Assembly (NCBI RefSeq): GCF_016808095.1
Contig: NC_068971.1
Location: 29,161,631-29,225,630 of the forward strand
Length of the DNA stretch: 64,000 nt
Direction: 5' to 3'
Source: Vigna angularis
Lineage: Eukaryota > Streptophyta > Magnoliopsida > Fabales > Fabaceae
Of this stretch, positions 1-15,200 are shown piece by piece (within the stretch, counting starts at the first letter, position 1; the number at the start of each line of letters is the position of its first letter). The translations under genes and the position numbers were made by a program. The notes below the pieces were generated by a model. That model searched no databases and was not told where the DNA came from. It worked only from the letters and a program-made list of their open reading frames with translations.

Positions 1-2622
<2,622 letters not shown>

Positions 2623-4450
2623 ACATGAGCTTCTTTGTTAAAATCTATGGTGCTCTCTACGATCCAAAGTTTGTGTTATAACAGTGAGAAACAGTGATAA
2701 ATGTTCTCCATAACTTGAAGCTACGTTGTTTCTTTGAAGACCATGTGTTGTAGAATAAGCAGAATTATGTCTTACAGGCATTGGCGTGGCTGCAACTGAG
2801 CCTTCAACATAGTGTGGCTTGTAATTTCCTTTTGGGTACGTATTGTGGTTTGCAGTTTTGGCTAATGAAATAATCAAATGGTTTTTAATATTTAGCTCTA
2901 CTTTACGCTGCATTTTATGGTAATTTTGGGAGACAAAAACTTTAATTACAATCTAGTTTCATCTAAACTTTCTCTTACATATTCATGTTTGCTAAAACAT
3001 TGATGGCTTCATAAGTGAAGGCCTAATTGTGGTGAACTTTTAGGAAAATTGCATATTTAGTTCTAGTGAATAATGTGTCGTTGTTGATCGATGCTCCCTA
3101 TGAAAGTTTCTTTCTGGATGATTCAGAGAACGTTTGCAACAATATGTTTGCATACACGTTTCTGGAAACAAATAGATATTGGTAGCAAAATACACATTTG
3201 GTGATCAAATAAATTTGGAGTCAAATCAGCAAGGTTTTATATATTTTACGGCTATCGTTAAATCTTGGAAGTTATAAACTGAGATGATAGTTATATGTCT
3301 ACTTTAATTACACATTTGTTTTACGTGAAAATAAACATGTTAATTTTATTTAATTATAAAATAAATACTAATTGTGAATATTTTTTAGACTAACGATTTA
3401 AGGTTATCAATTTGGTTTAAATGGAAAACTACAATAAAAGTAAAATAACCTTCTGATAAATAATAAAGTTGAATATAATAATCAATTCTAGAACGAAATA
3501 TCTGTGTGCTTATTTTTAACAAGAATCTAAATTTCATAAATAAACGGATAAAAGTAAAACTTACACATGTTAAATAGTTTTAAATATAAGGTTTAAAGCA
3601 TTGACTAATGTAATAAACAACATCCAGGACCGATCAAATCGTTTTTATTGCGAAAAATAAAAATAATCAACCTAACATCAATTTGATACCAATAACCATA
3701 ATAAAAGTCTCAAATTCTTTAAACGTTATTAAACGAAAATTCGAAATAAACATTTACAACCTCTAAACAAACAATAACCCGTTCAACATAATAGAAAAAT
3801 ATCAATAATATTCAAAATATCTTAAAAGAAAATAAAATTTTCATTAACTCAATAACCTCATCGCTTTAAGCATCTACTTGATTATTTGTAACATCATCTA
3901 CTCCTGTATAATAACACAAATTATACGATCAGTGTACAAACACAAACAAGCAAGAGTGAACTCACAGAATAAACATCAAAATATCAATACAACATTTATA
4001 TCACAGTCATTAAGTTTATTCTAACAACATCAATACATATTAAGACTATAACGAACAATACAATAGCAACCCATACTTTCTCTTAAAACAGAAACATGAA
4101 CAACCCATTAGTTCTAGGCAACATGTCAATAAAAAACAACTCGTGTCAATACCAACCATCTTTATAAATTTATGTCATCTTCCATACCTCGCTGCACCAT
4201 TTCTATTTACCAAAACAGAATTATACAAGTTGTCCTCCACCACAGCTTTAGACCTGTCTCCCTTCATCCTTACAAGCCTATGAGCAAAAGTTCAATGTTG
4301 CTCCCTTCGACACTATACTCAGCATGAATTGGAACCCTATAAATGAGATATTCATCCCCTTCTACCCTTTCGAAAGAGGAAAGAGCAACACTCGAATTCT
4401 AGTCTCTTATACTACCCATTTTGGATGAAGAGACACATCTCTTCTGTTGA
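2623..4450. other. Intergenic, AT-rich, with old LTR-like sequence
   Basis: The first ~250 bases are probably the oxidoreductase 3' untranslated region. No coding exon is seen after it. About 3600-4440 is slightly less AT-rich and includes text typical of antisense gypsy LTRs (ctcacagaataaacat and a reversed TATA-like ccctataaatgag near 4335). I could not find clean ends, so I do not call an element. Confidence 0.35.
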
Positions 4451-6450
4451 GACAAAATCGTTTAGAGAAGAGATTGGATGCATCTCTAGTTTTGAAGCTT
4501 AATAAACAACATTAAATGAAATAATCTTGGGTAATCAAATGTCTAAGAAAATGAAAAAAAACATAGATATATCTCGGAAAGAACAAAATTTCATTCTCGA
4601 GAAGTCATAAGAAAAACTGTTTGAACACCAAATAATGGACACCATAGAATCATTTAAGCGTAAAGCCAAATCAGAGTGAAAATCAAAGGATTTATCTTAG
4701 GTTACACAAAGCGTATAAATATTAAAAAGCGAAAGAGACAAGTTAAAATGACATGACATATCCTTGAGCAAAAATGTCTGATCAATAAGAAAAACTACAT
4801 AGATTTGTTAAGACACTACACTTAAAGATACATATACAAACTCATAAAGTAATGGGTATTAAAGTGTCTAAGTGAATCTCGCCATGTAAGAGGTGCAAAA
4901 ATCTGTCAAATAAAACAAGTGTTACAACATCGTCTAAAGTACATATGCACAAAATGAAAGAATATACCTTTAAGTCTAAAGGATGACACTTCACTCCTAA
5001 GAAGAGATGTAATACAAAAAGTTTTTGTCACAAAATTAATCAGTGCTATAAGAGGAGAAAAAGATTGCTAAGACAAGATAGGATCGTCTAGCATCCTCAT
5101 ACGTTTTGAGGTTTAATGAACAACAATAAATGAAATGAGCATTTGACAAATTATTATCTTTGTAAAAACAATATCGTTGAATGAGAAGCATCTTATGAAA
5201 AAGCATTGTAAGATTTTAATGTTTAAAGAAAAGTTTTAATAAACTCATTAATATCTTAGTAGATGCACCATATTAAACAATATCCTTACAAAACATGTGA
5301 ATAAGTTATATGAGAGTCTTGCTATATATTGCTGAATAATGCTAAATAAACTCTCACTATGCCTTGCAAAATAATGTGTTAAATGATGTTTTCAAAAAAT
5401 GTGCTAAATCCTATAAACAAATGTTCCAAAAACAAAAGTGTTGAGAAACATTGTCCTAAACACGCTGTTGAACTTAACAGAGATCACTAAAAGATGGGCG
5501 GTTAGTAAACGCCTCCTAAAGGCTAAATGATTCCTTTATGCAAATTGATATCTTCATCCAACGATGAAACCTTTATGAATTACTTGGTATCTTCTAAAAA
5601 ATGCTTAAACGATCAAATCTTGTTTGAACGATAAATTTTTTGAAAAGAACATAGTTGTTTTGAACACACATTAAAGAGCATTAAATGCATAATGTTTTAA
5701 AACAACAAAAGTGATAAGACATATTTTCCTGCATGCATATCTACTCTACTCTTTGCAGTTGTCTATGTCAAGTATCCACATACTCTATCATATATATGTC
5801 AGAAGTGGATGTTAGTGACAAAGAAGACACATGGAATGTTCTCACCATCAAAAGTCACCATAAAAAGTTCATACAACCTATTTTTGATAAAGTACTAAAA
5901 ATGCATGCCCACTCTAACATGTAGACTTCAACCTATGGTTGCTTCCTATGAAAAAAGCTAGGATGACTTGAAGATCAAAGACAAACATCATCTAATGGAT
6001 ATTTTCTCATGAAGCCTATAAATAGAAGATCACTGGATGAGAAGATCTAAAGGATAGGCACACAAGTACCATCAAGCAAAAATCACCCTCGTGAGAGAAC
6101 AACATGTTTGAGAATACACTCCGAGCTATATAGAGTCAAAAGCTTACATTTGTATGAGGAATGAAAGACCTACAATGTCTACTAGTTTGAGTTGTATTGT
6201 AAACACATCCTTTTTATGAGGGTAATCGTCTAAGACTTGTAAACAATCTCATTGATTACACATTCCAAAGGAATTCAAACACTTGATGATTAACTCAGTT
6301 GGGTTAAATACTTAGCTAGGTAGTGTATCAGGTTGATACTGGGATTACCTAGTGGAAACCAAGAGTGGGTGGTGTTACGACAAAATCGTCTACACGTCCA
6401 AACACTCTCATGTTTTAAAGTTTAATCAAATAACATTAAATGAGATAAGA
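4451..6450. repeat. Degenerate LTR-like region with three copies of one ~70-bp module
   Basis: A module beginning gacaaaatcgtcta and continuing through gttttgaagcttaat to acattaaatgaaataa occurs in diverged form at 4451-4525, 5072-5139 and 6379-6450. The third copy is preceded by text typical of the end of an LTR (about 6190-6375, including ttaactcagttgggttaaat). Between the copies there is no coding capacity beyond chance frames. The simplest reading is fragments of one old LTR family, perhaps nested or tandem. The element type is not assignable from sequence alone. Confidence 0.4.
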
Positions 6451-6630
6451 ATCTGAAAATACCTAAGCCCAAAGAATTGGATAGATAGAAACACAAATGC
6501 TAGAAACAAGATTTCCATAAGTAGGATAAAAGCCTTAGGAAAACACGTAGGGAAACAAGTAGGATAAAAGCCTCTAGAGACAATGCTAAATGACCCACAA
6601 GTCAAAGCGTTGAAAGAGAGTTAAGCTAAA

Positions 6631-7109
6631 TGTAACGCCCCGGCAACTCACACGGACCATCGACTGCCCCCACAGATCACCACGAGGCTTTCCAGTGTGC
6701 TTTGTCCTCACTCGCACACTTTCTGGGAAAACTTCCCAGAAGGTCACCCATCCCAGAATTACTCCAAGCTAAGCACGCTTAACTATGGAGTTCTTATGAG
6801 TCAGGCTACCGATCCCAAAATTACTCCAAGCTAAGCACGCTTAACTATGGAGTTCTTATGAGTCAGGCTACCGAAAAGCAAATGCATTTGGTGATATGAG
6901 TAGCCAAATCAATCCCTTTAAGCTATCCTTCAACTGTATAGTCCCATACCTACACAGTCTCCAGATCCCTCTCATTCCGGTGTATGTTCGATTCGTCCAT
7001 GTACCCCTTCCACCCGAAGCTGCCAGGAGCCGCTCCTTGTCTGTGCCCCCTGCACCATGCCTCTTGCATCGGCGTCACTCCCCGCCCTCGTCAGTGCCCA
7101 GATGTCACA
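6631..7109 (-). mobile_element. Cassandra-like solo LTR carrying a 5S rRNA-derived domain
   Basis: The element starts TGTAACGCCCCGG, ends GATGTCACA, and is flanked by the perfect 5-bp TSD CTAAA (6626-6630 and 7110-7114). Read on the minus strand it contains 5S rRNA-like sequence: the box A region agttaagcgtgctt followed by gggatgggtgacctt and ctgggaagtt. This matches internal promoter elements of plant 5S genes. Cassandra TRIM elements are known for LTRs with such a 5S domain transcribed by RNA polymerase III. The length (479 bp) is above the usual LTR size, partly because of an internal 62-bp duplication. No internal region or second LTR follows, so it is probably a solo LTR. Confidence 0.8.
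6751..6874 (-). repeat. 62-bp tandem duplication inside the 5S-like domain
   Basis: 6751-6812 and 6813-6874 are near-identical copies beginning tcccagaattactcc / tcccaaaattactcc and ending gtcaggctaccga. The visible difference is one G/A. The unit spans the box A-containing core of the 5S-like domain, so this LTR carries two copies of that part of the internal promoter. Confidence 0.9.
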
Positions 7110-7114
7110 CTAAA

Positions 7115-7850
7115 CGCGTAAGCTATTTGTACCCAAGGATATTCAGTTAAACTCTCAAGAAGCAAAAAGGTTTCAAGATAATGTTTCTGACCAAACCCTC
7201 TATAAGCCTTAAAAAGATTAAAAACTTACAAAGAAAGAAACATGCTAAATGCTCAAGTTGTTGATTAAAATATTGTTGTTGTCCAGATTTTTATTCTGTT
7301 GTTGTTGTTTAGATTTTATTGAGTTGTTGTTGTTTAAGAATTCAATACACAAATCATTATTCTTTTCAACATTGTTACTTACTATTTTAGCACTTAAATC
7401 ATTGTTGTTTTTTGTATTGTTGTTGGTTGTTTCAACATTATTTCCTTGTTGTTTTATACTAGTAAACATTATTATTTGATGTTGTTTTGGGATACTATTA
7501 TTGTTGTTTGATTTTTTTTTAATTAAACAATTACATCCAATGCTTGATGTTTGACTTAAAATTATGCACTATAACACTTTGTGGTTTTCGTATAATAAAG
7601 TGTTGGTTATTTTGACAAGAGAAAATTGGAAATTTGGAATGGATGTTTAAATTGATTAAGTCCTTTGGTTGTAAAATATATTGTTATGTTTGATTAGTTA
7701 GTTGTTTGAAATACTAAATGGGATATGATGTGTTGGATTGCCTTAGGTGAAGTATTATAAATTGATATAATTGTCCAAATGTAATAGTGAGGAGTCCAAA
7801 GTAGAGGAAATTCTATTGCGAGCTCTCACATCAAACTCAGTTCTCTAGTT
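7115..7850. other. Intergenic, TTG-rich low-complexity sequence
   Basis: About 7245-7510 is dominated by imperfect TTG/TTGTTG runs, which create poly-Asn or poly-Leu open frames on both strands without protein character. No gene is supported. Confidence 0.6.
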
Positions 7851-9239
7851 TCCCTTAACAGTCCACTACAAGTATGACTTAACTCTTTCACGTCATTAAC
7901 AATAATAGTGGGGTGAAAATGTCTATTTAAAACGGCTTCCCAAACATCTTTGTCAATAGACTTCAAAAACATCTGCATTCTAACTCTCTAAAAACGATAA
8001 TTTTCACCGTTAAAAAGTGGGGGTTTGTTGATGGAGGCACCACTCTTAGCATAAATTTGGTGTTATCCAATCATTTTCGTAAACTTTTGAAAAACTATCA
8101 AAGCAAACTATGATACCAATTGTTAGAAATGTACATAGCAGAATGTTCAGTGTTCGACAATAACCAAAAAGGGGAAGAACTGGTTTTTCATTAAAACCAA
8201 CTTCTTGTGAAACGAACTCCCCTTTTAAAAAACTAACTTCACATAATAGAAAAATCAAGTCAAATAAGAGCAAGTAAATAAAAGAGTATACAAGAGAGAA
8301 ACTTAGGCAGGTGATTTTTATACTGGTTTAGATTAAAAGAACCTACGTCTAGTTGTTAATCTCTCTAAAAGAGAGATTCACCAATAACTAGAAATAAACA
8401 AGAACTTACAATCATAGAGAATAAACTTAAGGATAGAAAACACCTCCTTCAACACACAATGGATGAGCAACACCTCCTTTGACACACAAAAGATGAGCAA
8501 CACCTCCTTTGACACAAAGGATTAACAACTTTCCTAACAACAGAAATAATACTCAATCACAAGACACACTTAGTTAAAATTCTTGCTCTACCCACATTAG
8601 GTTTTCCAAAGCTCCTTCTCAAAAACACACAGAGTTTCTCCATCACACAACTCTTAAACCTCTGAAATGAAAAGTTCGTTTTTAAATTAGGTTTAGAGAA
8701 ATTATATATAGACCCTTAACCCTTAATTTGAAATTTAGGTTAGAATACTCAAGAGTCTTTTCACAACTGACATATATAGTTGATTATCATAAGTGATAAT
8801 CGATTATTCTAGAAACTATTTCAAAAATTATTTTCTTCATATGATAATCACTTATCATAAATGATAGTCGATTATTATAGGGGATTTTCTATAAATGTCA
8901 ACTTAATTGTGATTATCCATTACCTCCGGGTTTTTATGAAAATATGAAATTAATTATGACAATCAATTATCATTAACGATAATTGATTATCATAGAGGAT
9001 TTTATTAAAAATAAAACTTTTCTTGAGTGTTAGCTATTACTTCATTCTATCTATTGAGTATTTGATCTACTAATTTAAATAAAATACACAAATTACAAAA
9101 CTTCATCAATTAAATTATTAAGTCTTTAGTGAATCTCTTGAATCCAAGGATTTATTAAATCTTCAACATTTCTCCATGAATCATCATTATCAAAATTCTT
9201 TATTAAAGTAAGATGTTCATCTTCTTCTTTTTGCTAACA
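7851..9239 (-). mobile_element. Truncated Ty1-copia element: 5' LTR plus start of gag
   Basis: On the minus strand an LTR (9239 down to 8121) is followed at once by TTGGTATCA, the usual initiator-tRNA-Met primer-binding site (complement at 8111-8118), and then by a short copia gag remnant. About 7895-7975 reads FLKSIDKDVWEAV followed by HFHP, a motif of copia gag proteins. No protease, integrase or RT follows, and no second LTR was found. The element is truncated somewhere below about 7850. Confidence 0.65.
8121..9239 (-). repeat. LTR of the truncated copia (1119 bp)
   Basis: The termini form a perfect 6-bp inverted repeat, TGTTAG at 8121 and CTAACA ending at 9239. About 8440-8525 repeats an aacacctcctttgacacac unit. 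About 8760-9000 holds several variants of a near-palindromic tgataatcgattatca motif. The short perfect terminal inverted repeat and the adjacent primer site support the LTR call. Confidence 0.65.
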
Positions 9240-10975
9240 CCTGGTAATTATTCTCTCTTCCGATCTTGCTTATTTATTTCTATTTATAATAGATTTTAGA
9301 GTTATATGATTATTATAAAATTGATTTGTTGTTAATGTAAAATGATGAACGACTTTTATGTTTTACAATCTCTTAGTTAATGTACAGTGATGTGGAAGTC
9401 ATTAGGAAGTGTGAAAATTTCTTTATCTAGTATATTTTCAATTAGAGCAATGGAAGTCCCACGTTATTTTTTACGTTAATTATTTATCAATTTTAAATTA
9501 CAATTGAACTTTATATACCACAAGTAAACAAGATGAAAAAAAATAAACAGCAAAAAATTAAATGATAAGGATTTAATTGAAAAATCTAAATATTTTAAGT
9601 ACTTAATAGATCAAGAAAATTTAATAGAAAATGAATTTAAAAATATTAAAATTTACCAAATATTCAAAACTTAATTAAACCCTTTAAAAAATTTAAACAT
9701 ATTTAGATCAATAAAAAAATCATTGGTTTAGATTTTACTAATTAGGATTTTGTTTTCTTCTAAACATAATCCTTTAATACCTCTAATTAGGACCCTGTAA
9801 TTTAGAACCATCAACTTATGACGAACTTGTTTATATTTTTGTTGAGAAAATTTCAATTTTCTCTTTGTAATCCAAATTAACGATAGCTAGGAAAACTGAA
9901 AATTAAAGAAGGTACTGGAATATTCAGGAAAACTATCCGTAGTCTTTCAGTGGTCCGGAATCCACTTTAGGTTCCAACAACACACGAGACGAATCCACTT
10001 TAGGGTCCTTAGTCAAAAGGTTCGGCTGACATTCCCCTGTTATTAGAGTCAACCTCTCCTTGGCAAGCAAAAGAAGCTTTATAACAAATTTGATGCCTTA
10101 CGAATACGATAAAGCCCTGTTGCCATAACATTGACCTTAATTCTTTAGGTAAGCGTCCTTTCTGTTCTGCTTTCCTTCTTTCCTTTTTTACTTCTTTAAG
10201 GTAATGTTGTTATGTCTTAGTAGCATATTTTAGGGTTGTTTTATATTATTTTAATGTGTAATTATATTATTTTAATGTCCAAAAGAGGAGGATTCTTAAA
10301 ACCTTTTTTGCTTTTGCCTGTATTATATTAAAACAATGGTTTCATTTATGTAACCAGTGGTACAGATATGCTATAAATACCTTTTGGTAAATGATGCATT
10401 TGGTTCGGTGAAACTTTGTTTAGGACCAAACATTGATGGATATATGAATTATTATGAGAGCCTCACATTAATTAATTTTCATGGAGTATGTATTTAAATA
10501 ATTAACTATTCTTTCACCCTAATATATTCTTTCACTTATTGCTATAGATGATTATTTATCTTGTAAATATAATCTTCACTGATTGCTACTGCACTTTTTT
10601 TTTTTTTAATGTTGTCGTGGTTATAATTGGATTGCATTTCCATCTTTTAGGCCCCAAGAGGGTGTGAAGTTATTTTCTAACAAGGAGAATATGGATTTAG
10701 GTATACCTTTTTCTGGAAAACCTCTTTGTGTCATGGCACTTTTGTCACGGGATTCAATTAGTTGTTAAATCCTTTCTATTAAGTTCGATTACTCATCCTT
10801 TCTCGTTTACAACTTTTAGTTTCTTCTGCTATATTAGTGCAGAACTATTAAACAAACATGGCTACAATATCCCTTCACTACATGATCTACAATAAATTAG
10901 ATCCTCAAATACAAATTATAATACACTAATTTTTATAATCCAATTTTTAGTCTTTAATGTATTGATGTGATGTTG
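9240..10975. other. Intergenic, no supported gene
   Basis: AT-rich. Small AG...GT-bounded stretches such as about 10651-10700 could be exons of a transcript interrupted by the copia at 10981, but none encodes a recognisable protein. The tract caattagaggtattaaagg and similar sequences are unremarkable. Confidence 0.4.
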
Positions 10976-10980
10976 TATTT

Positions 10981-11426
10981 TGTAGATTAGGCTATTCTAT
11001 TACTCGTTTTTTGGTTTTGACCGCTCGGTCTCATTGTGACCATTTTGTCCTGTGCTTTTAGTTTTGACTTTAGCTGTGCTGTTTGGTCTTTGTTGTACTC
11101 GGCCTATGTTCGGCCTCTATTGCCGATGACCGCTCGGTCTCATTGTGACCATTTTGTCCTGTGTTTTTAGTTCTGACTTTGGCTGTGCTGTTTGGTCTTT
11201 GTTGTACTCGGCCTATGTTCGGCATCTACTGCCGATGACCGCTCGGTCTTTCTGTTATGTTTGTTTTAGTCGCTTGGATTGGCTATATATTGTAACCTGT
11301 CTTTGCGTTTTGAAATAAATCAATCTCGAAGTATTATTCTGATCATTTTTCTCTCTATCTCTTTCTCTCTTATTCTTTCTTCTTTGTATCTGGGTTTTCT
11401 ATTCTCTGTTTCACGCGAACCCAACA
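10981..11426 (+). repeat. 5' LTR of the copia, with a 109-bp internal duplication
   Basis: The unit gaccgctcggtctcattgtg... is present at 11019-11127 and again at 11128-11236. The 3' LTR has only one copy. The 109-bp length equals exactly the size difference between the two LTRs (446 versus 337). Confidence 0.9.
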
Positions 11427-11428
11427 AT

Positions 11429-11447
11429 TGGCGCCCACCGTGGGGCT
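11429..11447 (+). other. Primer-binding site, tRNA-Lys(CUU) type
   Basis: Two bases after the LTR lies TGGCGCCCACCGTGGGGCT. To my knowledge this is complementary to the 3' end of plant tRNA-Lys(CUU), whose 3' arm and acceptor end read ...CCCCACGGTGGGCGCCA. Many copia elements use initiator tRNA-Met instead. Confidence 0.75.
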
Positions 11448-12231
11448 ATGAATCAAGAAATTCCAGAAATGATGGCAACCAAGTTCAACGTAGAGAAATT
11501 CAATGGATCAAATGACTTCGGGCTGTGGAAGATCAAGATGGAGGCTATCTTGATACAGCAGGGCTGTGATGATGCATTGAAGGGGGAGTTGAACATGGGT
11601 GCTACTTTGACGCAAGAAGAGAAGAAAAGAATGGTTGATAGGGCAAGAAGTGCAATCATACTTTGTCTTGGTGATAATGCGCCGAGGGAGGTTGCGAAGG
11701 AGAAGACTGTGGCTGGAATATGGGCAAAGTTGGAGTCATTATACATGACAAAATCGCTGGCTCATAGGTTGTGTCTAAAGCAACAACTCTAGTCATTCAA
11801 GATGACAGAATCAAGAACCATAGAGGAGCAACTTGCAGAATTCAGCAAGATTGTTGATGATCTGGAGAATATTGATGTGAGGTTGGAAGATGAAGATAAG
11901 GTTGTTATTCTTCTGAATGCGCTTCCAAGAACCTTCGAGCATTTCAGGGATGCCTTGCTCTATGGTAAGGATCAGGTGATTATTTTAGAGGAGGTTGTGA
12001 CGTCAATTCGAACCAAGGAGTTCCAAAAACTTCAAGATTCAAAGGCAACCGAGGTGGAGGCATCTAGGCTCGTTGCAGTGAAAGGCAAAGGAAAAAAGCA
12101 GGGGGAAATTGGAAGAAGCCAAAACCAAAAGGTACGAAACAGGTGAGATGTTTCAAGTGCCAAAAGATTGGACATATCAAGAAGTTTTGTCCAGAGAAGG
12201 GCAAAGCCGTTCGGTCATAGGAAACTGCGGA
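11448..12231 (+). pseudogene. Copia gag remnant with zinc knuckle
   Basis: It starts at the first ATG after the primer site. It reads MNQEIPEMMATKFNVEKF, then the copia gag core (LWKIKMEAILIQ, LPRTFEHFRDAL). A TAG at about 11790 splits the frame. A one-base indel in the G-run near 12100 moves the zinc knuckle (CFKCQKIGHIKKFC, a CX2CX4HX4C motif) into another frame. The packaging and RNA-binding protein of the element would not be made intact. Confidence 0.85.
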
Positions 12232-12232
12232 T

Positions 12233-15200
12233 GTGGCAGAGGTGTCCGAGGGATATGAATCTACTGGTGTTCTAGTGGCTTCATCTGAAGATTCTCAAAG
12301 GAGCTGGGTCATGGATTCTGGATGTACCTATCACATGTGTCTAGTGAAGGAGTTCTTTGAGAGTCTGGAGAAAAATGAGCATGGAAATGTGCTGCTCGAT
12401 AATAACAAGGCTTGCCGAGTGCAAGGATTAGGGTCGGTAAGGCTGAAGATGTTTGACAACTGAGAGATGGTGCTGCAGGATGTCAGATATGTGCCTGAAC
12501 TGAAGAGAAATTTACTTTCTATCAGTTCATTTGATCTTAAAGGTTATTCCATGAAAGTTGAGGATGAAGTGATGAGGGTGTATTATAGAGATTCTATGAT
12601 TGTCAAAGGCAGAAGAAAGAATGACTTGTACATTCTGGAGGGTTCGATTATCATTGGTCATGCCTCAGTAGCAAGTGAGAAGTCAGAGAATACCGCTCGG
12701 CTTTGGCACTTGATGATGAAACATATCAGTGAGAAGGGCCTTGAAGAATTGAAGAAGCAATGTTTACTTCTGGGAGATAAGCTGTAGAAGCTAGATTTCT
12801 TTGACCACTATGTCTTGGGGAAATCACACAGAATACTGTTCGGCAAAGGGAAACACTTAACTGAACGATCATTCGAGTATGCTCATGCTGGCTTATGGGG
12901 GCCTACAAGAACTCAAACTCATGGTGGAGAAGCGTATTTCCTGAGTATAATTGATGATTTTTCAAGAAGAGTGTGGATCTACATTTTGAAAAATAAGTCT
13001 GAAACGTTTCAAAGGTTCAAGGAGTGGCATGATGAACAAATCTTCGATCCCCGAAAATAGAGTCAAAAACTTGTTAACCCTCGACAAGTGTAACCGAATC
13101 GTATCAAGTAATAAACCTAGTAAGACCAAGTATCGTTCTCCCAAAGGACTCACGGCCTAGACAGTTGTGTGATTTTGTTGATTAATTAAGACTTATGAAC
13201 AAATTGTTATAAGTTTCAAATGCAAAAGACTGAAAAGTAAATATGTATGCATGTGATGATCAATGGGCAAGAAGAACAAAACACGTGAATTGAAATATAT
13301 GGATGAATATGTTGTTAGGGTTTATCAATTTCATCCTATCCACTCTTGTATTTAGGAATTCATCATTCTTTTCATTAATGTTAATGTCACTTTCTAAATT
13401 ACTTTAAACCCGATGTCTCGACAAAGAAAGCCTAATCATAATCACTAGTTTACAATGTCTTGTCTCCCTAGCAATTAATCATGCATTATAGTGAACAGAA
13501 GCTTAAAGGCAACCAACCATCATACTCCTATATCTAGGTTTGTAATATACTGTTGGAAGAATTCCCCAGATCGTGATTTGTAAGATATCTCTCAATAACA
13601 ATCCTAGGGAGAGAAGAGGAGAGCTGTCACATCCCCAAATCGTCCAACTCTAGGAGTACGAAATCTCCTGATACTTACAAATCATAAGATTTATGCCATA
13701 CATGAATAAAATATCACAAGCATTTGAGCAAAGAAGAATATTTCTAACAATTAATGAAAGAAAGCATGTATCATAAAAAGATCTTGAAGAACAAATTCCA
13801 TACAAGAGAGTTTCTAAGGATTTACATTGATTCCCCAACAACTAAATAAGTTTAGTTCACATTATTCATGGTGAACTAGATGAAATACAATGGAAAAGTG
13901 AAGGATAGAACCCTAGAAAGTTGAGAAAGGAGCCTTAGCATCCAAAATCCTCCTCCAAGGGGTGAAAGATTGCGTTTTTGCTTCGTCCCAGCCAAAGATA
14001 CAAACCCTAGAATGTCCTAAAGCTTATATAATATTCTAAAAATTACAGAAAAGTAGGCCCAAGCCTAGAAAAGTGCCGCTCAGCGGTAAATACCGCTCAA
14101 CGGTAATAGCGCGTGACCAATTCTTCCCCTCAGCGGTGCCAACGGGTCCTTGAAAGTGCCGCTCAACGGTAATTTGCGCTGAGCGGTACTTGCGGTTTCT
14201 AATCTTTTGCACTTTTTGTGTCCTTTTCTGATTCCATCTCTATCCCTTTTCACTTTTTTCATCAATTTCATCTCAAAACCTGCAAAAACAAGAAAATCAA
14301 GCATAAAACTTGTCCAACTCTCTTATTTCCAACAATTCAACAAAATCATGAGTTCAAGCTAATTTCTAAGTCATAAAGGTTGTAATTGAAGTCAATTTTA
14401 AGTATAAAAATAACAGTTTTTCAACTATTATCATGGCACACACAGACCGAGAATCAATTGGGGTGTAAGTTGAAATGCCTCAGAACTGACAATGGTCTGG
14501 AGTTTGTTTTAGAGGAATTTAATGAGTTCTGCAAGGTTAAAGGGATCAAGAGGCATAGGACTGTGATGGGAACTCCTCAACAAAACGGTCTGGCTGAAAG
14601 GATGAATAGAACAATTTTGGAGAAGGTTCAGTGCATGTTGCTTGGATCGGGATTGTCAAAAGCTTTCTGGGGAGAGGCGGCCAATACGGTAGTATACCTG
14701 ATCAACAAGAGTCCGTATTCGGCTCTCAATCATAAAACACTAATGGAAGTTTGGAGTGGACAACCGGATGATTACTAAAACTTGAGGGTGTTCGATTCTT
14801 TGGCGTTTGCGCATGTCAAAGGGGATAAGCTGGAGGCCCGAGCAGTGAAAAGTGTATTCCTTTGATATGCTGAAGGAGTTAAGGGATACAGATTGTGGAA
14901 GTTGGATAATAAACCTTCAAAATAAATCATTAGTAGAGATGTCGTTTTTGATGAGACAAGAATGGCAATGCATGCTGAAAATCTTGAATGTGAGAAGAAG
15001 ACTCTCATTAAGGTGGAGCAGTCTATTGATGAAGCCATTCGGTCGTTGACTGAGAAAGACCGAACGGGTGAAGTTCAAGATGAAGTCGTTCGGCCATTAG
15101 CTGAGAACCGAACGGGTGGAGTTCCAAGAGAGTCTATCACAGATCTTGGTGATGATACAGATGGAATGTCTGGTAATGTGAGTCACTCAAGAGGGGCTGG

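Noticed and set aside
6721..6880. A 5S rRNA gene
   Set aside because: The 5S-like sequence is partial, internally duplicated and enclosed in an LTR with its own target duplication. It is a Cassandra-like element.
7245..7479. Asn-rich and Leu/Phe-rich frames on opposite strands
   Set aside because: Product of TTG-rich low-complexity DNA; no conserved motif.
10651..10700. Possible exon of a gene interrupted by the copia insertion
   Set aside because: AG and GT borders exist but the peptide has no similarity I recognise and no neighbouring exon joins it.
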